A stretch of DNA of 45,822 nucleotides, from the NCBI RefSeq assembly GCF_012515855.1, contig NZ_JAAYXO010000227.1, positions 1 to 45,822 on the forward strand, read 5' to 3'. Each line of letters starts with the position of its first letter. The stretch's first letter is position 1. This DNA comes from Gordonia sp. (in: high G+C Gram-positive bacteria) (lineage in GTDB: Bacteria; Actinomycetota; Actinomycetes; Mycobacteriales; Mycobacteriaceae). Below, one piece after another: positions 40,799 to 45,822 of this stretch. The notes under the pieces were generated by a model. The model did not search any database. It was not told the DNA's origin and saw nothing but the letters and a program-made list of their open reading frames with translations. The position numbers and the translations under genes were made by a program.

Positions 40799-40939
40799 AT
40801 GGCTTCTAACCAACTCACTCCGGCCACCGTGTCCGCGTTCCGGCAGGGGCGGATCCATGTCGGGCGCCTGCTCGTCATGCTCGCCGTCCTCGTCGGAGTG
40901 TTCGCCGTACTGCTCCTGATAGTCGCAAGCGCGGTCTGA
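40799..40939 (+). CDS. 46-residue single-pass membrane protein
   Basis: A short frame from ATG 40799 to TGA 40937-40939. It encodes a polar N-terminus (MASNQLTPATVSAFRQGRIH) followed by one long hydrophobic helix of about 23 residues that runs to the C-terminus. The stop codon lies inside the left arm of the downstream hairpin at 40924-40967, so gene and terminator fit together. It is divergent from the DHA2 pump gene. The ribosome-binding site is weak (GCGAAAG). Possible small regulator or subunit of a membrane complex; function unknown. Confidence 0.6.
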   Translation: MASNQLTPATVSAFRQGRIHVGRLLVMLAVLVGVFAVLLLIVASAV

Positions 40940-40967
40940 TCGGCATTCCGATCAGACCGCGCTTGCG
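40924..40967. terminator. Bidirectional terminator between the 46-aa gene and the kstD operon
   Basis: A perfect 20-bp stem (left arm 40924-40943 from CGCAAGCGCGG to GATCGG, right arm 40948-40967) has the 4-base loop CATT. It serves convergent genes on both sides; no long U tract is present. Confidence 0.8.
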
Positions 40968-40977
40968 TATTCACTGA

Positions 40978-41409
40978 CTATCCCGCGTACTTCTCGACCA
41001 CGGCGCCCACCGGCACCAGGGCGTCGACCACGTAGCCCTTGGCCTTGCCGCGGACGCTCTTGTAGGTCTTGGCCAGAACGGCGGGCGCGCTCTCGGCCTG
41101 CCGGTCGGTGACGGCCAGCAGGGCCTCGGCGGCCGCGTCGTCGTTGGCGGCCAGGTGGTCACCGAACGGCATTCCCGCCGGCTTGGAATCCCACAGCGGC
41201 GAGAGTGCCGTCATGAAGTCCGGCAGCATCTTGCTGGTGGCGACCTGCACGACACCCGGCTTGAACTTCTGGGCCGCCGCGTAAGCGGTCTTGATCGCAG
41301 CGCCGGACAGGCCGGACTGCTTCTTCACCTCCGCGTCGATGACGTCGGCGAAGTCGGAAGCCATGGCTTCGCGGTTCGCGTCGAGCAGGGGGACGAGCGT
41401 GGCACTCAT
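40978..41409 (-). CDS. DUF6918-like conserved protein in the kstD operon
   Basis: A 143-residue, mostly helical soluble protein with the pattern LLDANREAMASDFADVIDAEVKKQSGLSGAAIKTAYAA, FKPGVVQVATSKMLPDFMTALSPLWD, and SVRGKAKGYVVDALVPVGAVVEKYAG. This resembles the actinobacterial DUF6918 family as I remember it; function unknown. ATG 41409 follows GAAAGG, 14 bases after the MaoC gene stop. Third gene of a KstR-type operon, so its expression should follow steroid catabolism. M. tuberculosis does not have it at this position. Confidence 0.75.
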   Translation of the reverse strand: MSATLVPLLDANREAMASDFADVIDAEVKKQSGLSGAAIKTAYAAAQKFKPGVVQVATSKMLPDFMTALSPLWDSKPAGMPFGDHLAANDDAAAEALLAVTDRQAESAPAVLAKTYKSVRGKAKGYVVDALVPVGAVVEKYAG

Positions 41410-41423
41410 GCCGAGCCTTTCGG

Positions 41424-42284
41424 TCAGGATTTGATGAAGACGACGTTGCCCAGGGCCGGTGCATCGTCGCGATCGACGATCGTAGTGGCCGCAAGCAGTC
41501 GGTCGCCATCTTCCCAGGCCCGCACTCGCAGGGTCTCGCCGGGGAACACCACGCCCGCGAAGCTGACCCCGTAGTCGGCCAGCGCGGCGACGTCACCGCC
41601 GAAGATTTCGTCGACCACCGCGCGCGCCACGCTGCCGTAGGTGCACAGACCGTGCAGGATGGGCCGCGGGAAGCCGGCTGCGGCCGCGAACGCCGGATCG
41701 CTGTGCAGCGGGTTGCGGTCGCCGCACAGGCGGTACAGCAGTGCCTGGCCGGGCTGCGTCGGCACCAGGATCTCGTGGTCGGCGGCGCGGTCGGGCAGGT
41801 CGACGCGAGTCGACGTGCCGCGGTCGCCGCCGAAGCCGCCCTCGCCCTTGGCGAAGATCGACGACCGTGCGGTCCACAGCGGCTGTCCCGCCTCGTCGAC
41901 CGTGGTCGACTCCTGGACGATGACCGCGGCGGAGCCCTTGTCCTGCACCTCGGCGATCTTGGTGCGGGTGGTCGCGGTCCCCGATGCGGGCAGCGGCCGG
42001 TGCACGCGCACCTGCTGCGAGCCGTGGACGACCTTCGCGAGGTCGATGTCGACGCCCGGGAACTCGACCTTGGGGGCCTCGGTGGCGTTGAACGACGCCG
42101 CGACCGTCGCGAACGACGGCAGCACCTTCGGCGCGACGTCGTCGATGTACTGCAGCCCGACGGTGTCCATCGGGTCCTGTGCGCCGCCGACGGTCAGGTT
42201 GTAGAGCGCCACCTCGCGCGGGGTCCACGAGAACGTGACCTCGCCGAGGTCGGCGCCGACGGCTACTGAGGGATCGATCGGCAT
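41424..42284 (-). CDS. MaoC-like 2-enoyl-CoA hydratase (Rv3538/Hsd4B hydratase type)
   Basis: A 286-residue protein of two hot-dog halves. The second holds the hydratase-2 motif LYRLCGDRNPLHSDPAFAAAAGFPRPILHGLCTYG, with the catalytic Asp and His; the first half is degenerate, as in other hydratase 2 enzymes. The size and overall sequence fit Rv3538, which neighbours kstD in M. tuberculosis and hydrates steroid side-chain enoyl-CoAs. It lies 3 bases after the kstD stop. Confidence 0.88.
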   Translation of the reverse strand: MPIDPSVAVGADLGEVTFSWTPREVALYNLTVGGAQDPMDTVGLQYIDDVAPKVLPSFATVAASFNATEAPKVEFPGVDIDLAKVVHGSQQVRVHRPLPASGTATTRTKIAEVQDKGSAAVIVQESTTVDEAGQPLWTARSSIFAKGEGGFGGDRGTSTRVDLPDRAADHEILVPTQPGQALLYRLCGDRNPLHSDPAFAAAAGFPRPILHGLCTYGSVARAVVDEIFGGDVAALADYGVSFAGVVFPGETLRVRAWEDGDRLLAATTIVDRDDAPALGNVVFIKS

Positions 42285-42287
42285 GGG

Positions 42288-43982
42288 TCAGGCTCCTGCC
42301 TGTGAGACGGTGGCCTTCTTGGACTTCTCGAGGGCGTCGAGCGCGGCCAGGTAGCCGAACACCATGGCCGGTCCGATGGTCGCGCCGGGGCCGGCGTAGG
42401 TGTGGCCCATGACCGGCGCGCTGGTGTTGCCCGCGGCGTAGAGGCCGTTGATGACGGTGCCGTCCTCGCGCAGTGCGCGACCTGCGACGTCGGTGTCGAT
42501 GCCACCCTTGGTGCCGAGGTCGCCCGGCACCATCTTGACCGCGTAGAACGGGGCCTTGTCGACCACGCCCAGGCTCGGGTTCGGCTTGTTGGTGATGTCG
42601 CCGTAGTAGTGGTCGTAGGCGCTGTCGCCGCGGTGGAAGTCTTCGTCCTTGCCGCTGCGAGCGAAGCCGTTGAACCGATCGGTGGTGGCCTTGAGCTTGT
42701 CGACCGGCAGACCGGTCTTCTCGGCCAGCTCGTCCAGGGTCGCGGCCTTCACCACGACGCCCGACTTGGTCCAGCTCTTCGGCATCGGCTGACGCGCGGT
42801 GATGCCGGCGAACAGGTAGCGGTTGCGGCAGCGCTGGTCGAAGATCAGCCAGCCGGGGACGTTCTCGCCCGGGCCCTCGCCCTGGCCGAAGTCGCCGCCG
42901 TACATCTGGTGGACGGCCTCGACGTAGGGGAGCGACTCGTTCATGAAGCGCTCACCGCGAGTGTTGACGATGAAGGTGCCGGGGACCGAACGCTCCGACA
43001 GTGCGAACCACGGGCCCTTCGGCAAGGGGATGGTCGGACCCCACCAGGCGTCGTCCATCAGCGAGACGCCCGCACCCGCGGCGATGGCCGCGTTGATGCC
43101 GTCGCCGGTGTTCGACGGCGCGCCGGTGGTCCACTCGCTGCCGATCGGCGCGCGCTGGTACTTCGCGCGCATCTCCGGGTTGTGCTCGAATCCGCCGCTG
43201 CCGAGGATGACGCCGTAGCGCGCGCGGAGCTCGCCGGGCTCGCCGTCGACCGTGGTGCGGACGCCGACCACGTCGCCGTTCTCGACGATCAGATCGGTGA
43301 GCGGGGTGTTCAGCCGGATGTCGACGCCCGCCCGGCGGCAGCCGATTAGCAGCTCGGCGGCCAGGGCGGCGCCCATCGCGATCATCTTCTTGCCGCGGGT
43401 ACGGGCCCAGAAGAAGCGGGCGCCGACCTTCATCATGCGCAGCGGGCCGCGCCAGTGACGCATGCCGGTGTTGAGCCAGCGGTAGTCGGACTGCAGGACC
43501 ACCATGTTCAGCGGGGCCTTGGTGTACTGCGGGTGCAGAGTGGCGAGGTCGTCGCCGAGACGACGCGCGTCGAACGGCTTCGGCTCCACCGAGCGGCCCA
43601 TGGCGCGACCGCCGGGCGCCTCCGGGTAGTAGTCGGAGTAGCCCTTGACCCACTCGAGGTCGAGCACCGAATTGGCGATCAGGTAGTCGAGGGCCTCGGG
43701 TCCGCGATCGATGTAGGTGTCGATGCGGTCGGCCGGAGCGTGCTCGCCGATGATGGCGTGTGCGTACTTCCGGGCCTCCTCGGGGGTGTCTTCCACGCCG
43801 TCACGGCGGAGCACCGAGTTGTTCGGGATCCAGACGCCGCCGCCCGATCGTGACGTGGAGCCGCCCCAGTAGGGCGACTTCTCGATCAGCACGGTCTTGA
43901 GGCCCTTGGAGGCCGCGGTCAGGGCAGCTGCCAGCCCGGCACCGCCCGCCCCGACGACGATGACATCGAATTCCTCGCTCAT
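42288..43982 (-). CDS. kstD: 3-ketosteroid delta1-dehydrogenase KstD (Rv3537/KstD3 type)
   Basis: The product has 564 residues and follows M. tuberculosis KstD closely: VVGAGGAGLAAAL FAD motif, GGSTSRSGGGVWIPNN, GYSDYYPEAPGGRAMGRSVEPKPF, DDAWWGPTIPLPKGPWFALSER, RFMNESLPYVEAVHQMYGG, and GHTYAGPGATIGPAMVFGY. It introduces the C1-C2 double bond of 3-ketosteroids, using FAD. ATG 43982 has AAGGGAAA upstream; the frame opens at 44030. First gene of a three-gene operon, with two KstR boxes just ahead. It is the third KstD-type gene in the window and the one most like the sterol-pathway enzyme. Confidence 0.93.
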   Translation of the reverse strand: MSEEFDVIVVGAGGAGLAAALTAASKGLKTVLIEKSPYWGGSTSRSGGGVWIPNNSVLRRDGVEDTPEEARKYAHAIIGEHAPADRIDTYIDRGPEALDYLIANSVLDLEWVKGYSDYYPEAPGGRAMGRSVEPKPFDARRLGDDLATLHPQYTKAPLNMVVLQSDYRWLNTGMRHWRGPLRMMKVGARFFWARTRGKKMIAMGAALAAELLIGCRRAGVDIRLNTPLTDLIVENGDVVGVRTTVDGEPGELRARYGVILGSGGFEHNPEMRAKYQRAPIGSEWTTGAPSNTGDGINAAIAAGAGVSLMDDAWWGPTIPLPKGPWFALSERSVPGTFIVNTRGERFMNESLPYVEAVHQMYGGDFGQGEGPGENVPGWLIFDQRCRNRYLFAGITARQPMPKSWTKSGVVVKAATLDELAEKTGLPVDKLKATTDRFNGFARSGKDEDFHRGDSAYDHYYGDITNKPNPSLGVVDKAPFYAVKMVPGDLGTKGGIDTDVAGRALREDGTVINGLYAAGNTSAPVMGHTYAGPGATIGPAMVFGYLAALDALEKSKKATVSQAGA

Positions 43983-44022
43983 GATTTCCCTTCGGCTCGG
44001 CGTTGAACGCTTCGCGCAAAAA

Positions 44023-44064
44023 TAGAACACGTTTCAGTACAGCTTAAACTAGAACGTGTTCTGG
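44023..44064 (-). promoter_or_regulatory. Two KstR boxes upstream of kstD
   Basis: TAGAACACGTTTCA (44023-44036) matches TnnAACnnGTTnnA. TAGAACGTGTTCTG (44050-44063) matches all but the last base. The centres are 27 bases apart, and the first box begins 41 bases upstream of the kstD start. Confidence 0.85.
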
Positions 44065-44096
44065 GCAATAGCGGGCGAGGTCGGCGGGCGGCGCCT

Positions 44097-44170
44097 CGTA
44101 AATGAATCCCCGATTCGGGGCGAATCGCCCCGTTTCGTCGAGTACTCGCGCGATCGGGGATTCATTTACG
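44097..44170 (-). terminator. Large inverted repeat overlapping the methyltransferase stop codon
   Basis: CGTAAATGAATCCCCGAT (44097-44114) pairs perfectly with 44153-44170. Inside the loop is a smaller hairpin, CGGGGCG (44116-44122) with CGCCCCG. The TGA stop of the methyltransferase (44162-44164) lies inside one arm. Probably a terminator for the methyltransferase; the arrangement is unusual. Confidence 0.6.
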
Positions 44171-45013
44171 TTCAGCCGTCACCAGCCAGCAGTGGTTGTC
44201 GTGGGCCAGCACGCCGTCGACCACCTGCTCGCGGATCGCGGCGCGGGCCCGGGCCAGGAGGTCGAACCAGGCGTCGTCGCCGAGTTGTTCCCGGAGTGCG
44301 CCGCTGCTGGTGGCGCCGATGACGGCCAGTCGTTCGTCGACGCCGTCGGTGAGGCCGCCGGAGCCGTCGTCGCGCGAGTAGACACTGGTGAAGGTGAAGT
44401 CCTCGACCTCGACCGCCGACCACCCCGCGTCCGTCAGGATCCGCCGGACGTAGTCGGGGTCGGCGAAGGCCATCGGTCCGGGTTCGCCCGGGGCGGGCTT
44501 CGCCGGCGGCGGGTCGAGGGCCGCGGCGAGCACGTCGGTGCCCAGGGTGAACATCTGATTGTCGGCGCGCGCCTGCCAGCAGACGAAGGTGAGCGTGGCT
44601 CCGGGTGCCGCGGCGTCGTGCAGATTCACGAAGGCGGCGACGGGATCGTCGAAGAACATCACACCGAAGCGCGAGACGATCCGGTCGAAGCCGGTGTCGC
44701 TCAACGACCGCAGGTCGGCGGTCCCGGCGTCGGCGACCAGCGTGCGAGCCTGCGGCACCCGGCGCGCGGCGACGTCGATCATCGCCTGCGAGATGTCGAC
44801 CCCGACCGGATGTGCGCCGACTGCAGCCGTCGCCTCCAGGAGGGCCCCGGTGCCGCAGCCGACGTCGAGCACCGTCCCGACCGGGGCGGCGGTGGCGATG
44901 ATCCGCGCCGTGACGTCGCGGAACAGATGGTCGAACACTGCGCCCTGCGCGGCCCAGCCGGAGCCGGAGGTCGCCCAGTCTGGACCGGCGTCCTGATCGG
45001 CCACGGCGCTCAC
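44162..45013 (-). CDS. Class I SAM-dependent methyltransferase
   Basis: A 283-residue protein: the N-terminal AVFDHLF, then the SAM-binding VLDVGCGTGALL near residue 48, VGVDISQAMI, and FDRIVSRFGVMFFDDP. This fits the UbiE/Coq5-like or small-molecule methyltransferase group. The substrate cannot be read. The GTG start overlaps the stop of the VOC gene by four bases, so both are co-translated. It is not obviously connected to the steroid genes downstream. Confidence 0.83.
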   Translation of the reverse strand: MSAVADQDAGPDWATSGSGWAAQGAVFDHLFRDVTARIIATAAPVGTVLDVGCGTGALLEATAAVGAHPVGVDISQAMIDVAARRVPQARTLVADAGTADLRSLSDTGFDRIVSRFGVMFFDDPVAAFVNLHDAAAPGATLTFVCWQARADNQMFTLGTDVLAAALDPPPAKPAPGEPGPMAFADPDYVRRILTDAGWSAVEVEDFTFTSVYSRDDGSGGLTDGVDERLAVIGATSSGALREQLGDDAWFDLLARARAAIREQVVDGVLAHDNHCWLVTAERK

Positions 45014-45795
45014 ATCTCGGCGGGCGGAGTCGCGATGCAGATCGCTGCGCCCATGGGGTCCTTGAACGCCGCGAGCACGCCGTACGGGGTGTCGTCCGGC
45101 GGCATGAGGACCGAACCGCCCAACTCGGTTGCCTTGGCCAGCGTGGCGGCGACGTCGGCGACGGTGATGTAGACCTGCCAGAACGACGGGTGGCCTTCGC
45201 CGAGCATGGCGGCGGCGTCCATGATCCCCGCGGTGCCCTCACCGTCGATCATCACCTGCGAATAGCCGCTGGGACCGCCGTCGGCGTTCGGGACCGCTTC
45301 CAGGTCCCAGCCGAAGACTTTGGGGTAGAACGCGGTCGACGCCGCGTAGTCCATCGACATCTCGTCGAACCAGTAGGGGGTTCCGACCTCGCCTCGTTCC
45401 ACGAAGCCGGGGTGGGTGCCGGGCTGCCACGCGCCGAATGCGCCGCCCGCGGGGTCGATGTAGACGGCCATGGTGCCCATGTCGCCCACCGGCATCGGCG
45501 GCACGATCACCGTGCCGCCCGCTGCGCCGACTGCTTCGGTCGTCGCAGCGGCGTCGTCGCTGCGAAAATAGACGGCCCAGACATTCGTCGGTTCCGTCTC
45601 AGATCCGGGCATCGGCATCATTCCCGCGACCCGACTGCCGTTGATCGTGAAGTTCCGATAGCCGCCGAAGTCGGCGGTCGGCTCCTCGCAGTCCCAGCCG
45701 AAGAGGGAACCGTAGAACTCGGTGGCGCGGTCCACGTCGCTCGTCATCAAGTCGAACCAGATCGGGGCGCCGGGAGCGGCGGAGTAGGACGGCAT
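45010..45795 (-). CDS. Two-domain VOC (glyoxalase/bleomycin-resistance) family protein
   Basis: A 261-residue protein with two VOC domains. One is about 8-120 (IWFDLMTSDVDRATEFYGSLFGWD, then GAFGAWQPG) and the other about 137-255 (YWFDEMSMDYAASTAFYPKVFGWD, then AAICIATPP). Tandem domains of this type occur in actinobacterial proteins annotated as glyoxalase-like or hydroxylase-like; the reaction is unknown. ATG 45795 lies 27 bases before the window end, so the upstream region is not visible. The gene is translationally coupled to the methyltransferase. Confidence 0.83.
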   Translation of the reverse strand: MPSYSAAPGAPIWFDLMTSDVDRATEFYGSLFGWDCEEPTADFGGYRNFTINGSRVAGMMPMPGSETEPTNVWAVYFRSDDAAATTEAVGAAGGTVIVPPMPVGDMGTMAVYIDPAGGAFGAWQPGTHPGFVERGEVGTPYWFDEMSMDYAASTAFYPKVFGWDLEAVPNADGGPSGYSQVMIDGEGTAGIMDAAAMLGEGHPSFWQVYITVADVAATLAKATELGGSVLMPPDDTPYGVLAAFKDPMGAAICIATPPAEM

Positions 45796-45822
45796 CGCAG
45801 GTCTCGCTTTCGGTCACGGGAA

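Noticed and set aside
1-45822. Search for tRNA, rRNA, riboswitches, insertion sequences and att sites
   Set aside because: By reading the intergenic regions I found no cloverleaf, rRNA segment, transposase gene or flanking direct repeats; a covariance-model or BLAST search would be needed to exclude small RNAs.

Overview
The window reads as chromosomal DNA of a high-GC, mycolic-acid-containing actinobacterium of the Gordonia/Rhodococcus/Mycobacterium group. The evidence is a ClpC1-type C-terminus, an antigen-85-type mycolyltransferase, a KstR repressor with its TnnAACnnGTTnnA operators, DUF732 and DUF5313 proteins, many GTG starts and genes packed with 4 to 10 base overlaps. Gordonia is my best guess, but this is inference. 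I saw no rRNA, tRNA, CRISPR array, insertion sequence or phage gene.

Region by region: (1) 1-7050 holds housekeeping and envelope genes: the end of clpC, an HSL-type esterase, a Pro/Gln-repeat membrane protein, an SGNH hydrolase, a membrane acyltransferase and, divergent from it, an Ag85-like mycolyltransferase. (2) 7112-8790 holds two SDR dehydrogenases facing a seven-gene minus-strand operon at 8974-14947. In transcription order that operon encodes a KstD1-type dehydrogenase, a second KstD-like enzyme, a true delta5-3-ketosteroid isomerase, two Dabb-fold proteins, a Cys-rich small protein and a meta-cleavage hydrolase (HsaD-like). A Baeyer-Villiger steroid monooxygenase is transcribed divergently from it. 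(3) 16848-17278 is a gene-free array of roughly 190-210 bp repeats. (4) 17320-22255 (minus) holds hsaB with an IclR regulator, then hsaC, hsaA and kshA, which are ring-opening functions. (5) 22481-32116 holds kstR, divergent fadE34 (chsE3), and an igr-like side-chain operon chsE1-chsE2-chsH2-chsH1-ltp2 followed by a fadD ligase gene. (6) 32182-40939 is mixed: a decayed AbiEi/DUF559-type gene, a SHOCT protein, a DUF732 lipoprotein, an ABC-F ATPase, an OhrR-like MarR regulator, a DUF5313 protein, a lipoprotein, an SDR/DHA2-pump operon and a 46-residue membrane protein gene too short for ordinary ORF calling. (7) 40978-43982 (minus) is a KstR-type operon with kstD, a MaoC hydratase and a DUF6918-like protein. 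(8) 44162-45795 holds a methyltransferase and a two-domain VOC protein.

Together the genes supply most of a steroid catabolic route: delta5 to delta4 isomerisation (KSI), delta1-dehydrogenation (three KstD-type enzymes), 9-alpha-hydroxylation (KshA), A-ring hydroxylation, meta-cleavage and hydrolysis (HsaA/B/C/D-type), and beta-oxidation plus retro-aldol removal of an acidic C17 side chain (FadE34, ChsE1E2, ChsH1H2, Ltp2). The STMO-type Baeyer-Villiger enzyme suggests a second entry route for 20-ketosteroids (progesterone type). KshB, HsaE/F/G, CYP125/142 and Mce4 are not in the window and would have to lie elsewhere. Side-chain and kstD operons carry KstR boxes. The ring-opening and STMO/KSI operons instead carry other inverted repeats, which suggests a separate regulator, possibly the local IclR protein.
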